Positions 11,137-23,917 are shown, numbered from the stretch's first letter. The stretch is 64,000 nt of DNA from Nereocystis luetkeana (GCA_031213475.1 JARUPZ010000009.1:6419601-6483600); one strand, 5' to 3'. A program made the numbers and translations. The notes: generated by a model not told the origin, from the letters alone.

Positions 11137-12305
11137 TCTGGGTAGGATAAATCTCGCCGTTCCCTTTCTCCCCCACCCCCTACCCCTACCCTCTTATCAG
11201 TAGCCTCCGTCCTGACGTTTCCCGCTTGGGAATATGATCATCGTGTGAATATAGTTTCCGGGAACGCTTGCGCAGACATATTACAATAAGCAAGAAACCT
11301 TGTCCGAGGCGATGGAAGGTATACAGGAATCGTCCGGAATTTTGAAAAAAACAAAACGCTCACAGCCATATGCCTAGGAAGCAGATCGACATAGTCAAGT
11401 TGATTGTCCTTGAGATGCAGGCCTCCATCATCAATGCTCGGAAGGAAACCGCCGAGAGATGAACTGAGAACACGACGAACGACGGAGGGCGCGTGTTTAA
11501 GATATTAGGGTGAGCCGGGTCAGCGATGAAGAGGTAAGCAGGGTGAAATATCGAGAGGAAAGCGAGCAGGCTGTTGGCAGTGAGAGATATAATATGGAGA
11601 TCCCAGGCAGGCCTTATTCGTCCAGATGACAAATTCGTTTGTTTGTCGCACGTGGCGGCGCGTGAAGAGATTTTGTTCATGGTATTGTTTTCGTTTTGAT
11701 TGTAGAAACAATTTGGTTTTGTTATATACAAGAACCTCTCCCTCCCGCCACGTCCCAAGAACAAAAATACACCTATGAAACACGTCGCACAGTGCCGCAC
11801 CGTACCACACGTTACCGTATCTCACCGAACCGCACCGCAATGCACACCACCGCACTGACCCCACAGTGAGTATGTAAGTGTCGGGAATACATAGCAGCGC
11901 TCCAAATTTGGATGGACGCAAAACCTGCTTCAACTACAGCGCCATTCGATCCTCGAGAAAAGTATGGTACGAGCCGTACTGTCCTTTGCAGTAAGGCAGC
12001 GCATAACGCATGCTAATATACCTGCAGTGCGTGAGTGTTGCCCCTTCGAGTAAGATGCATAGTCCATGTTTTCAACTGTATCGCTACCCAATGCGTTATC
12101 TTGGTTTTTTTTCTGCGGGTTTGAGCAGTACTGTGTCTTGCTCAGCTCATAGTCAGTTGCAGCACCGCGGTAGCTTACGTTCTGCGTGGATGGTTCTTCA
12201 ACCGCCAGTAAACCTTATTTTTCACGTTTTTGTCGATATCAACATTGAGCCCCCTTCAAAACATTATGCACCCGATTCGGCCCCAACCGTACGCAGATAC
12301 AAGTT
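11137..12305. other. Unassigned sequence
   Basis: Two overlapping minus-strand frames (146 codons at 11360-11800, 137 codons at 11520-11933) share DNA in different frames and resemble nothing I know. Around 11770-11860 there is a short run of CCGCACCGTACC-type repeats, which may explain why the frames stay open. Confidence 0.45.
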
Positions 12306-12320
12306 CCCCCCCCCCCCCCC
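12306..12320. repeat. Poly-C run (15)
   Basis: Fifteen consecutive C, followed by tgccccctccc. This is a likely length-unstable or error-prone site. Confidence 0.9.
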
Positions 12321-13949
12321 TGCCCCCTCCCTGTTTAGCTACACCGATATTGCTCCACATATGTAGGCTTAGTGCTGGCTACGTACAGTTGATTTGATGC
12401 TTGTTTTCCCGTTTTGGCGGTTGCAATTGTTTCGTACCCTCTCGGTATATCTTGTGGCGAAGTCAGGGCGAAAAGATTCCGAGGCTAGTCCAACGAATGT
12501 TCCCGCCCTTCCTTGTCGAAATACGTAACGTTACCCTTAATAACAAACGCTGAATTTTGGGGGGATCTCCCGGGCGTTGGTCAGCACCAGCCTGACAAGG
12601 TGGAGGCTCTTCTCCCGGACTTCAGAAAGTTGCTCAGACTGAGCAGGCAAATATGACTCGTTGATATTCTGCCGGGACGCGCCGAAGAGGGAATTGTCAG
12701 GATTACGGCGATAATGACAGCATCCACCGTTCACGAATGCATCTATGAAGTCTCCAAGATAGCCACATATTCTCGACGTTTGTTTTTATCAAAGACTTTT
12801 CTGTGGGCTTGCGTCGTTATTTCCCATCATCTATAATACCGGACGTTTCGGTATGTATGTGTTCATGATTGTTCGAACAAGAATTTTGCTATCAAACAGC
12901 CTATGCTTGGAGCAAGACACGGACAGTTACCTGTGGTAAGTACAGTAGTAGATTTCGACCGCTGTCTCGGTAGATTGGGACACGGCGGGCGGCAAACGTG
13001 AGAAGAGAGGGGATGGTGGCCACAGGGATAGTTGGTGGGGCTTAGCTGCATTTGGTTTTGTTTGGCGTGGTACAAGGTAAAGCAAATGGGTATCTACTCT
13101 GCAACTGCAGCTGCGCGATATACAGAACGGTGTGTTGTGTTGTGTATCGTTAGTTGGGGCATACTGCTTCGTTCGAAGACGGAAACGGGGTAGTACTGTA
13201 GGTTTTTATGTGGCGGCACGCGTACCAACACAGGCTGTTCTGAGAATCGATGTCGACTTACGAAGTGTTCCAAGACTGGTGATTCCTGTTGTATTTTGTC
13301 TCTCTACCGTGGATCGCTTAATGCAAGTATTGTACTTGATGAGGCCTCCTGCGCCCGGCAGGAAATCTCGTCTGGTATCACACCCCGCTATGAATGGACT
13401 AGCTTAGTCTGCGCGAGGATAGTACTTATAAATGGTCTGCATATACCAGCATACTATTACTAGTCCTACTAACCAGGTTGCTAGGTTTCGGTTCAACTAG
13501 CTCTCAAAGTTTTCAGCCTGAATATTCCTCTCCTTCGTGTTGCTGCTTCCGTGCAGCTCATATCTGTCCCTCCTAAGTGCGTATGTTTTCTGTCTAGCGG
13601 CCTTTCTGAATACCTTGCGTCTAGCATCTGCCTTCAATCAGAGGAATTATTGCTTCGCAGATCGTGTGACAATGTGTGATCAGCCCACCGGCTGGCAATC
13701 CTGTTTTTATAACCGCTCTTATAGATTGTTTGGTTCACGAAGCATACCAGGAACGCATTTTCTAGAGCTGTGGGTATCAAAAGTTACACCTGATCCATGC
13801 AGGCTCCATTGAAATCAGACACAAGCTAAAGCCAAATAATCAACGTCCGCCACGAGCAGTGTTTGCCAATCAAAATGAGAGGCAAAAACGTATCGCCTGA
13901 ACATTAAGCGTGTGGTCTCCAACGAGATCTGAATTGGTTGGTATTCTCA
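12321..13949. other. Unassigned sequence
   Basis: No recognisable gene. The minus-strand frame at 12537-12734 and the plus-strand frames at 13132-13407 and 13537-13812 are short (65-91 codons) and lack known motifs. Confidence 0.5.
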
Positions 13950-14775
13950 GGGCCCACCTTAACGGGGAACTATATATGGAAGTCAAATTTCAATTTCAAT
14001 GAATTTTAATTCAATTTCGAAAGAAAACGTGTTTGTGTCCTATCGGGGAACAGCTTACTGGTTGTGAATCAAAGAAGAAATCGGGAAAAAAAGCACCGCG
14101 TCACACAACGCGCAGCCGACAAACAACGACGCGCGTCGACGAGAGCGAAGGTTTGCGCTGCAGCGTTCGCGCCGCCGCCAGCCTCTTTTATTATTTGGTT
14201 GCACAGGATAGGAAGCCATCACTCTCTGGGTGTCTTGAGGGGGCGGAGGAAGCCCTCAAGTGCCACGTGCGGAACAGCAGCGTTGATGCAGCTATCGAGG
14301 TCTCGAGCGTATGCTCCGTATTTTCGCTCGACTGCTCAGTGTCCATGATTGTTGGCCGATCGAGCAGACCGAAAACAATGGGATTGCGGCCACCATTATT
14401 AACTTTTGAGGCGCCAACGACGGGGTACGATATCCTATGGTGTGTGGGCGTGGGCGAGGCTATTGAGTCGGTTCCCTATCGTTGAGGTTCGCGTTTAATG
14501 GTCTCGATCGTGGTCTCCGAGGCGGCCTAGAATCGCCCCAGACTCCACCGAGGACCCATGAACATGCTACGTCAAGTCCGAGGATACCCCAAATTCCAAA
14601 AAGACATTACAAATAATCACACGAAGAAAGTATCAAAATACTTTTTACTCAACTTCAAATTTTCCTATTTGCCTGCTTGGTCGTTCACTCTTCGGCCAAT
14701 TAGATGCAAATTAAATTTGAAAGAAAACAAAGAAATCAAATTGGAAAAAACAATAGTCCCCGTTAAGATGGGCCC
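13950..14775. mobile_element. Terminal-inverted-repeat element, ~0.83 kb, non-autonomous
   Basis: The left end GGGCCCACCTTAACGGGG (from 13950) is matched by the right end CCCCGTTAAGATGGGCCC (to 14775), an inverted repeat of about 18 bp with one mismatch. Looser complementarity continues inward through AAATTT-rich sequence on both sides. Flanks are TCA on the left and TTT on the right, so a target duplication is not clear. A 150-codon plus-strand frame (14033-14485) lies inside but shows no transposase motif. GGGCCC-type ends recall PIF/Harbinger elements. The class is inferred. Confidence 0.72.
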
Positions 14776-15349
14776 TTTAGGGTATAGGCGATAGAAAACA
14801 ACGTATTGCATAGGTATATCATAACATTTGAAGCACGCCGTACGCCCCTACTTCAATGTAAATAAGCGAATCACCAAAAATATGAAGGCATAAATACTTA
14901 CGTGCGTGCTTACGTGCGTGCGTAGGACTACAGAGTTTACAAACCAGAATTGTCCAACCGAGGGACCATAGATGCACAAGCAGAGAAACAACAGTCTACG
15001 CATGGCCTCTCTCACTGGTTCGAAATTGGACAAGCCCATTTAAAGGCTAAAATGAGTATAGACAAAGCCTGGTATACCCCAGGGCAAAACAAGGTACGAT
15101 GTCAGTCTGACCAATAGCAGGGGGGCTGTGGTGTGATTTGTACTTTTCTACAGGCTCGTAACTGAAATTGGCCCAAATATGGGCAAAACGACCTGATTTA
15201 TATTTACCCGTATTTTTTCTATTGCCTTATTGTCGCCCCGTCGGCCCGAAAAATTCCAGAGCGTTTTGCTGATGAGGTCAGAGCTAACGAGCGGGGGCAG
15301 GTTTGCCGCTCTGCCCCGGCCCTGAAAAATATTGGGGTTTGTTACTTAC
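14776..15349. other. Unassigned sequence
   Basis: No gene seen. A short run of TTACGTGCGTGC repeats occurs at about 14898-14925. Confidence 0.5.
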
Positions 15350-15530
15350 ATCGGACCCGACACGCGAGATTTTTTTACTCTCTTTACCCGACCCAACCCG
15401 ACCCGCAAGATTACAAAACCGCTGACACACCAATGAGAGGTTGATAACACTTCCTGACCCGACCGGACCCGACCCATCATTTGGAACAACCGGCAACCCG
15501 ACCCGCGAGTTGGGTCATGACCCGCGAAGA
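15350..15530. repeat. CCCGAC-rich short repeat cluster
   Basis: Strings such as ACCCGACCCAACCCGACC and GACCCGACCGGACCCGACC recur between about 15350 and 15400, and again at 15455-15530 with ACCCGCGAG. The basic period is about 5-10 bp and degenerate. The frames across it are rich in Gly/Ser/Val as a consequence. Confidence 0.7.
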
Positions 15531-16054
15531 GGTTTGTCGCATTCGAGTACCTATGGTGATGAGGAACGCCCCAGTCCTGGCCGTTGTTCGGTCCTCAAAC
15601 ACGATCTCACCCAATATTTGGCTTTTGAGTTTTACTCGAATGGAAGTTCCAACGATATGGTTAGACATAGTCGTGGATGCCGGGTACGGATAAGTGTTTT
15701 CTGTGATAGGTTTGACTCTTGTCAAGGCGCCAGTGAGACGCATATCTCCCACAGCTGACACGACCCCTTGTGAAGCGGGCGGGGATGCCTCATCTGATGC
15801 GGCGCTTATGCCAGATGACGATGATCCCTCTGTTGATCCAGTGATTCCAGTATTGTTTCGTTATCTAGTGACTCGAGGCATTGATGCTTCGAAGATTAAA
15901 GATACTGATATGGTTCGATTACCCCAGAAACTGATGCTCCGATGACTCCAGTTGCCAATGTTCCGGAGAACCCGGGTGATGTTGCTCGGTCTAGGGGATG
16001 ACATTTTAGAGCTTCGTCAAAGGTTGTGAGGCGTTCTACGAAAGAGGTCCGCCC
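15531..16054. other. Unassigned sequence
   Basis: Plus-strand open frames of 70-105 codons overlap here. None carries a motif I recognise. The segment runs into the dispersed repeat at 16055 and may be the upstream part of the same decayed element. Confidence 0.4.
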
Positions 16055-16255
16055 TAATTTATCCGGGGTTCCTCACTTAAGGAGCTCCATACCTCACCGA
16101 GAGCTCACTTCAGCAAAAATCAAATTGCATCCCCATGAATGACCCTATGGCCCAAGTATACAAGATCGTTTTCTTTCAACACAAGATGTACTTTCCGTCG
16201 ATTTTGAGGCAAGGATTCGGACAACTTATTAGCGGATATGTGCTACCTCTATCGT
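16055..16255 (+). repeat. Dispersed repeat shared with 49268-49480, copy 1
   Basis: Blocks common to both copies in the same order are GAGCTCCATACCTCAC, AAATTGCATCCC.ATGA, and a GTGCTAYC.CTATCGTARAACGCGT block near the right end. No intact frame crosses either copy. Two diverged copies 33 kb apart indicate a transposable-element fragment. The coding class could not be determined. Confidence 0.7.
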
Positions 16256-18711
16256 AGAACGCGTCTTGCGACTACCCACTTTTCCTCTTTTCCTCCTCTG
16301 AGGTCCGATACGGCTCCTTATCGGACTTTTCCAAATACAAAACACTTGGACGGGGGCGTCTGTCTCAGATGCTTGTTTGTCGTGGGTGCTATCGCACGCC
16401 TCCTCGACGCTTTAAATGAGTATCGTACGGTTAGTCTCTTGATGCAGCGCACCGGGTGAGACTTTAAGACTCGATCACGGTAGTGGCAGCACATGCGTCC
16501 TCTGGTGAAGTATAAAGGATACAACCCAACAATGACGACATATTAGTGTCGTTGTGTTCCAGTCTACGATGAAGTCCTTCGTGAGAATTCTTTATAGTCC
16601 TTGGTGATGGTATCACAGCCAATGTTGAGCGATTTCAAATTCACATCAATGACGCCCCGGCTGCTGCTGTGGACGAAATGTCCTCTACCCGACGGTTTCA
16701 TGCGTATTGCTTCTGTAATCTGTCTACGATGTGCACTCCTTGGCGTTCAACATCTGTAATATTCGGCTCTTCAGGCGAGATGTTCCGAGTTTGCTCGCGT
16801 TGGCTGTTTGATTAAGCGGCAATGACCTCCCGCTCCTGCTCCCGCTCCCTAGATTGCATGCATCTCTTTTTGGCCGCAGACGTTAGTCTGTCATGCTTGA
16901 ATACCCTCATTATGTTGGGACGCTGCTAGAGTAGGTCAATCATCCCTACGTGGGCGCGAACAAATTCCTAATACGAGCACAGACCACTGCCCTCAGAGCG
17001 TTGGTGCTGAGGAGGCGAACGTGTTACTTTTGATTTCTGGGTAGGAGTTTCCGGTGTGGAGGATGATGCTCCCTCACTCTCTCACTTAGGTTTGAGAAAA
17101 ATGGTTGGGTCCCAATCCGGCTACGACCGTGGCGTAGGTTCGACCCCGAACGAGCTGTACAGCTTGGTCAAAAGTGAATCCCCAGGTAGTTCCAGTTGTC
17201 GTCGGGAATACGTTATCATTGCCACCGGTGACGATGATCTTTCGTCCACTCGCTTTTTTAGATCCGTTAAACTGCCATTCAGTCTCCAATTTCGCTTCTC
17301 TTCCGGGACGTGGTTCAACTTCCCGTTGTCCACAGTTATCGTGAACGTCGTGGCGTCAAGGTGGAAAGCCTTCAACCCATTCCCTGCCACCACAGTCCCG
17401 TGAACGCAAATCACCTGTCTAAACCGTATTTATGATCGTCTTCGTTATCGGGAAGTAAGTGGGCTCGCGTTCGGGATATGAAAGGCGATGTGAGCTCGTC
17501 GTTCGACGACGGCGGCGATGTTTCCTACGTGTGACATCTCGTTTCATCGTGAGAGGTAGGTTTGTGCACAGAACAATACTTCTGATCAGCTTCATCTTTG
17601 GATGTGATGGAGTCTATTCTTTTTTCTCCGCGCGTCGTGGGCTCCTTTAGATTGGTTGTTATATTTGTCCATCTTGTCCAGGCGGCCTCATTTCTAGTAC
17701 GCCTGCAGCCCACAGGTGTAGAATGTCGATAATTCACCAAGCAGTCCAACAGCGAGTGCATCAAGCGCGAAGCGCCGGGTGGTATTTGACGAGTGGCATG
17801 AAGGGTAAGGTAGATATGCAACTACAGTATTAGTCACTTGCGAGGCGAACTGACATATGGATGACGGCCTCAATGAGGTAATATTGTTTTCGGTATAGCC
17901 ACGTCGAGAGACAGCAATGAGAGTACTTTGTAACTGTCACTTTGGTGCCTTCCCGTAAACACTATGTGATACGATCATTCCCACTTGTGCGGAATGAAGG
18001 TTGTTTACCTCGCACAAAGGGACCACCTCGACAAGCACCTGTGACTGGTCGACCGCTGAAAAAAAACAAACCCAAAAGCGTTAGCCTGGTTATTTACCTC
18101 ACGTAATGAGCGGGATGCTTTACATTGATGGTTCCAACAGACGCCAACCACACCCATATACACCACGGGGGTGCAAAGGCATCCCATGGCTTCCATCGCA
18201 CGGCCCAGGTCCCTGCATCCGTACTCACGCAAAACGACTACCGCTCCACCCCGGTGAAACTCCCGTGTCGCCTGCCTCCAACTTCTTACGGTAGGTGGCT
18301 TTGTGCACTTTTTTCATACGATTCCTTTTTCGGACCCGTCCTCTTCTCTTTACGTCACACACATTTGATTTGCTTCACGTGGGCTACGTTTACCGGCTAC
18401 AATATGGCCGACATTGTTTTCTTGTCCAGGTTGCATCTCGCAATTCTCGTCCCTTTCTTACCGCCACGGAAACCCGATCCGCGTCGTTTTCACGGATACT
18501 ACGACAATACCCTTGTTCCGCCCTCAAAGCCCACCGGGCTTCGTGCTTCAATACCTCCAGGCTCGCGCCTCCAGCCGACCGGTGTGTAGCACCCACAGCC
18601 CTGGGGGAATGCATCGCGTATTCTTCCGCCCGCACTCCCGCCTCTGACACCACCTGAAGCAGCGGCTTCCCTCCTTGCTTCCGAGTCCACATAGACGAGG
18701 AGCCCGATGCC
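16256..18711. other. Unassigned sequence, several mid-length open frames
   Basis: At 17056-17414 both strands are open for about 100-115 codons. At 18125-18692 three frames of 100-154 codons overlap on both strands. No motif is recognisable, and overlapping frames on both strands argue for composition rather than genes. A GGTTCGACCCC string at 17131 resembles a tRNA B box but has no A box or acceptor stem. Confidence 0.4.
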
Positions 18712-19053
18712 CTATGAGTTCAACGTGCTCTCGCTCCCGGCCGCTTCTAGCTGGTGGGCGACCCTTTGGAGGCGGTCGACTTGCCCGTGCTCTCCCACCG
18801 CCTCTGTGGGTGCCGGAGTTTGAAGCCAGTTGACTTGGTCGAGCAGTGTCCTTACCGCTTTTGCCATCTCGTCGATCTGGTCTAAGGCCTCTTCAAGGCG
18901 ACCCCGACAGCTCTCAATCCTTTGACACCTGCGGGGGTTAATCTCGATTTTCCTCTCCAGCATATTTGCTATGCTTCTTGTAATACCTGCGGCGCATGAA
19001 TGGGAGGCTTTTTCTCGTTCTCTCTTGCAATTCGTCGAAATTCCGGGGCGTTG
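18712..19053 (-). CDS. Possible exon or gene remnant, charged helical segment
   Basis: A minus-strand frame is open from 19053 to the stop at 18712-18714 (113 codons); its first Met is at 18963. The part after that Met is highly charged with a heptad-like spacing of hydrophobics (ALDQIDEMAKAVRTLLDQV), which suggests a short coiled coil. It has no recognisable domain, no clear start context, and is within chance length for the window. It could be an exon of a host gene or a piece of a retroelement gag. I have no evidence to choose, and chance remains possible. Confidence 0.2.
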   Translation of the reverse strand, partial: QRPGISTNCKREREKASHSCAAGITRSIANMLERKIEINPRRCQRIESCRGRLEEALDQIDEMAKAVRTLLDQVNWLQTPAPTEAVGEHGQVDRLQRVAHQLEAAGSESTLNS

Positions 19054-19335
19054 CTATCGTGTAGCCTCCTAGACAACACTCTCGACTTTCCTCCTACACT
19101 GTTAGCCCGACACCTTTTGTTAAAACTCTTCTATGATGCTTGGTCGTTTGCTCAGCTCACGACAAACGAGAGTGTCCGTTTGGGTGCCGCTGAAACCGCT
19201 GGTCTTGTGCTCGTCGTTTTTACATACCTCACGTGCGGACGTATGCCTACTGCATGATCAACAGCAGGAGGTTTAAACCTACTATTCACACTATGAGCTT
19301 GCAAATATTGTGCGGACAAGTAACAATTTTCCAAC

Positions 19336-19415
19336 TAAGGCCCGTTTTATGTGTCAAACTATTTGGGGTTGAGTTGTTTTCCCGCCGTAGCGGGACTGCA
19401 GTCCTAAAACGGGAA
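19336..19415. repeat. MITE-like inverted-repeat fragment
   Basis: TAAGGCCCGTTTTA near 19340 is partly complementary to CCTAAAACGGGA near 19401, and the inner CGGGACTGCAGTCCTAAA block resembles the CGGGACTGCCGCTCTAAA block at 59848 and a similar one at 51055. It is a short, degenerate member or end of a dispersed family. Confidence 0.45.
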
Positions 19416-21999
19416 CTAGCACTTCGGGAAGAACGAGTGATGAGGTTGAATGGCGACCACTACTTTTGGATATCGTACCGTAAACAACGCAGATACGATA
19501 TCCGCGCGTTAAAACAAAAGTTAAGGTATTTCCGTATCATTTGCCATAAATAAAGATAAAATAGGTCATTTCACGCGGCGGTGTTGAGTGTCTTACTGGT
19601 GTGTGGATGTGCGGGCGAAAAAATATTTATTGTATTCAGATTTTTGTTCGCAAGTCTGTGCCAGCGTGGTAGCGTGGTAGCACATACCACACACGCGCGG
19701 AAGCCCCCTTGGGGGGCGCGCCGGCCGCCTTATCCACAAGTAATAACAATGCGGGCATTTAATGCCGTAGTTGGAGTATATATATATGTTACGTTTTGCG
19801 AGCCGTTGGAGGCGATCGGCATGAGGGACGGAGTACTGCTCAACAAACCTTGCTCGTCGTTATGCCATAGGGGGCGGAGTACTGCTCAACAAAGCTTGCT
19901 TGTCGTTCTGTCGCAGCTCTGTTGTCTGCTGTGTCGTCTGCTCTGCTGATCCGAACGATGTAGGGAGGAAATTAACAAGGTGGAGTGATTCCAGGCAAGG
20001 ACGTTACCAGATGATGGGTTATACGACCGGTCGAAACGATGAAACGAGCTCACACCTTGAAGAGAAGGGAGGAGCGGATCCTTCTGGAAACGGGCAGGAC
20101 CATGGCCCAAAGACCGGCAGCAGGGCGTGACTTCAAGCATAAAACGACACTGTAGGGGCACAGCAGCAAGCATCCGTCCTTAGTTTAAACTCGACAGAAG
20201 CGCCAGGCGGCGCATAGACCCTCGAGAATGAAGGTGACGGTTGTCAGATAGTGCTGACTGCTTTGTATTGTTAACGAGTATGTTGAGTGTGATAGCACCA
20301 GGTACGTACTACTTGGTGCATGCTATCTCGCACGTCTCAGTCCATATATGTAAATATCGCTGAAATATCCGTTTGTATGTCTAAACGATCATTGGCAGTC
20401 ATAACAGGGTAGGTTGTGCAGAGGGTCACCTGAACATACATCAAGAAGTGATTACGACCTGTTTGTTGCATTTATGCTAAGACCCCAGTGACAGGCGATG
20501 TGATATAACAACATTACAGTACGAGTAGCAACAGCACTGCTGCAGTTTGTACCTGGTGTATATGTTATAGATCGGGAGAACACAGTTCATGAGGTCTAGG
20601 GTCTGCATGAGGCAAGCAGCTCAGGCAGGAGCCAATTCGAAAGATCGTCGTTTACAGTCCTCATCAGATAGAGAAGGATTACGACAACACTTGCCTTCAG
20701 TATGCAAATATTAGAGAGAACACAATACCAACCTTAAGTCTGGCCACGATCCAACCGAGTCGATACGTGCGCCCGCACGTGTTCCAGAGACGTAAAGCGT
20801 ACTTCCTACAAACGGGCGAAGGTCTCTCAGGTATGTAGATGGTAAACATATTGCTTTGTGCCCAGGTCCATACCGATGACGAAGGCAACATGTAGGACCA
20901 CCGAGAGGAGGAAGAAGAAGGAGATGAAGAAGAACTCGCAATCCACAAATTGAGGTGGGGCCGTAAATGACGCGACCCCTACCGAAACGTAAACGCATGT
21001 CATCGTAACTCCAGAAACGGTCCTGAACCGTAACATCCCCCCTAGCATAATTGCGACTAAAGGGGCAATATGCAATATATATCAGTAAATATAACCAAGG
21101 GCGGAGAACCGCAAGGTTCGACACAAACATATTGGTCTCGGGGATAAGCAAGAACGAACCGAAAACGCGTGGGTTATCAGAGGGAAATCTCCGACAAAAA
21201 ACCCTCACCCTTGCCTTTTCACTGCGAGTTGGACTGCCTGACCTATACTCAATGATTTAAAGTCTCCCTACCACACTTTTTCAATTGTGAATAAGTGCAG
21301 TGCACTAACTCTTAGGCTTAAACCGCCTTTTATGCGTTCTCCGAACGGATCAAAAGTCAATACCCGTGTCATTTGAGTCCCCCCGAAAAAAACGAAATAA
21401 GACGAGGAGGTCGCACCATCAACATATCCATTTGTCCACTAAAAAGCACAGAATAGACAACCCCCAAAGAGGAAAAATTATCAACTGGTCTAGGCCAGAC
21501 GGACTCACTGTCGCAAGCAGAAATAACTCAATATATCACCAAAACACCTATATCTTCAAACAGAACCATACATATTCACGTCCTCGGCGACCGCTTATTA
21601 CCACGTCAGGTCTTGATCTGGTCCTCACTTAATTACGAAATTAGCACCCCATCAGGCACAGACAAATACCATCCCTCTCATTCTAAACACACAAACATTT
21701 ACGTAGTCACATAGAACGCCCAGCACACCACAAGCACCACCAGGCACGGAAGAGTACACCTCGTTGCAACCCAACAAACGCATTCACACAGACTAGTCAC
21801 AAAATACATCTAGCACCCCACAAGTCTATACTCAACTGTCCCACGCCCGACGGACCCGCACCCTTTCATAGACATAAAACAACGAAGGACAGGAGCAGAA
21901 GATCTTCGTCTGCTAGGCGAACGCTCAGTATCACTTCAGGTTTTCCACAGCTCCATAAAGCGACTGGTCGACTCCTTCAAGGTCTGGTCGTTGGGTAGT
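19416..21999. other. Unassigned sequence
   Basis: At 19841-19915 a block (GGGGCGGAGTACTGCTCAACAAA) duplicates part of 19826-19860, giving a short direct repeat of about 50-bp period. A minus-strand frame of 165 codons spans 20711-21208 but shares its DNA with two other open frames and has no known motif. From about 21400 to 21900 the plus strand is rich in A and C. Confidence 0.45.
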
Positions 22000-22335
22000 A
22001 CGATCAAGGCAGCGCGGCGATAGAGCAGGGAACGGACCGGCTTTGGAGCGATCAAACGACGGACGAGCAATACACCGCATCGAGGGAATGCACGTCGTGG
22101 TAGGGAGGGAACGGCACAGCGGGCGGCGGACAAACAAGACCCTGGAACGGGGTAACGCACGGCATCGGAGCGAGGGAGCGGCGCAGCGAGCGGCGGGAAG
22201 ACACCGGGGCGAGAGAACGCACCGAGTCGTAGCAAGGAAGCGGTGCAGCAAGCGGTGGACGAGCAAGACACCGGGGCATGGGAGCTGCGCACGGGCAACC
22301 GAGGTAGAGAGGCAACGGCGCACGAGAAGTAATTG
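22000..22335. repeat. Degenerate minisatellite, ~64-bp period
   Basis: The core AGCGGCGCAGCGAGCGGCGG, with variants ACGGCACAGCGGGCGGCGG and AGCGGTGCAGCAAGCGGTGG, recurs about every 62-68 bp, each followed by ACAAGACMCCGG and RCGCACGG/CGCACCG. There are four to five units. Because stops are absent in the repeat, long minus-strand frames (187 and 170 codons between 21931 and 22494) cross it in two different frames, so I do not call them genes. Confidence 0.78.
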
Positions 22336-23488
22336 AATAGCGTACGCAACGTAGAGACGGGACGGCGCACGGGGAATCGATGGAACGGCGTAACGGCAAA
22401 GGTAAACAAGAGAGGAAACGGTGAACGGGAAAGCGAGGAAGCGGTCAACTGGGCGCGATGTTCGATAGTCTCTCCACCTCTTCAACTTCTCCATCCCGGG
22501 TCGGGTCAGCTCCTCCCAATTATGGTCGCTGTAACGTTTTCGCCAGTAGCGGTCGCCCTCTCCCCGTCAACGAGAATGGATACGAAAGACCAAGCAAAGG
22601 GGCGGAAGAGAACTAGAGAGCCTTACAGTCAAGGTCTAGGCTGTAAGACACATGTCAGGGAAAGATGCTGCTGGATGTGTCCTTTACCGGCCCAAAAATG
22701 AAGAGCAAACAACAAAGAGGTAAGGAAAACAATAACTACGACTGAGACGAACACATAGCGAACACGGGACGCAGGTAAACTGCCGGATAGATGGGACGGA
22801 GTACGGGTGTCAGTAAAGGTCATAGCCTGCGCGGTCGGGTGCACTGGTATGCGGGTTTGCAACAAACAAACACACAAGCAAACAAACGACCGAACTATCC
22901 CCTAAAGCGAACTGAACAAACAACGTGATCTAAAATAGGAGAAACCAAACAAACGGGCGAACGACAAACAACTAACGAAAAACAGGCAGCAAGCCCCGTG
23001 GCAAAGGCTCGGACCTAGAAGGGCCTGGTTGTTGTCTCTTATTAGCATGGGTGACAGCAACAATGGCCCTGATAGGCGCAGACCCGACCAATCTGGGCAT
23101 CCACTCTCAATCCGAGAAATGAAACGAACACAACGAACACAAATCATAAAACGAAAAACGTGCCGCGTTCCCAGCGACGCAGACCCACGCGTCGCGACAA
23201 GTGGCGCACGGCGACAGCAGCGGATAAGCAGAGAGGAAAATTTCAAACGAATATCAATATAACATAGGACGAGTACAGTAGAACACGGGGCGTCAGCAAA
23301 TGAGCAGCTGGTAAGCGCATTCATGTACTCGGTATACGAAAGTGTGTTAATCTCCTGTTGCCCGCACTGCATGCAGAAAGCGGCGGGGCAAATCAACCGA
23401 ACATTTCAGTATTATTCCAGAGAAACCTTGTTGGTCTCTCTCTGGGGGATGGAGACGGCAGAAATGGTCATCCCTGGCTCAAACAAAC

Positions 23489-23490
<2 letters not shown>
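22336..23490. other. Unassigned sequence
   Basis: No recognisable gene. The longest frame is 164 codons on the minus strand at 22902-23396; it is hydrophobic and cysteine-rich but without a known motif, and within chance length. Confidence 0.45.

Positions 23491-23523
<33 letters not shown>
23491..23523. repeat. (TA)n microsatellite
   Basis: About sixteen TA repeats. Confidence 0.95.
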
Positions 23524-23525
<2 letters not shown>

Positions 23526-23646
23526 GCATGCATCAACAAGATGAAATAGGAACATCAAGATTGCATCCGGCCGTTCCTGTCGCCCGCTCGCCCGTCGATG
23601 GAGAGACATGTTCCGATGACGGAACACAGAAAATATTACAAGTATC

Positions 23647-23766
23647 GCCACCGATAAAAGCAGGGATATCAGTGCAACCAGCAGAAGCACAGCATAATGA
23701 GATAAGCGCAGACATCTGCACCGATACAAGCTTGAAATCCACTGTAACCAGCAGAAGCAGAGTGAG
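23647..23766. repeat. Two-unit duplication, ~70-bp period
   Basis: CCACCGATAAAAGC..ATCAGTGCAACCAGCAGAAGC is echoed 70 bp later by GCACCGATACAAGC..ATCCACTGTAACCAGCAGAAGC. Confidence 0.75.
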
Positions 23767-23917
23767 ATGCTAAGTGCGACTCTCACGTTTGAGGAATAAG
23801 CGTATCCACAACTCATTACGTTCCAGGTGGCAAGTGCATAAACCGGATAGGCTCAGCAGCTATACGCACACAAAATAACCGACGTATAACTGTAGACAGC
23901 ATACTAACAAACCGTGT

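Noticed and set aside
17095..17165. tRNA gene (GGTTCGACCCC resembles a B box)
   Set aside because: No A box at the right distance and no 7-bp acceptor stem pairing.
21931..22494. 187- and 170-codon minus-strand genes
   Set aside because: Both lie across a minisatellite and overlap each other in different frames.
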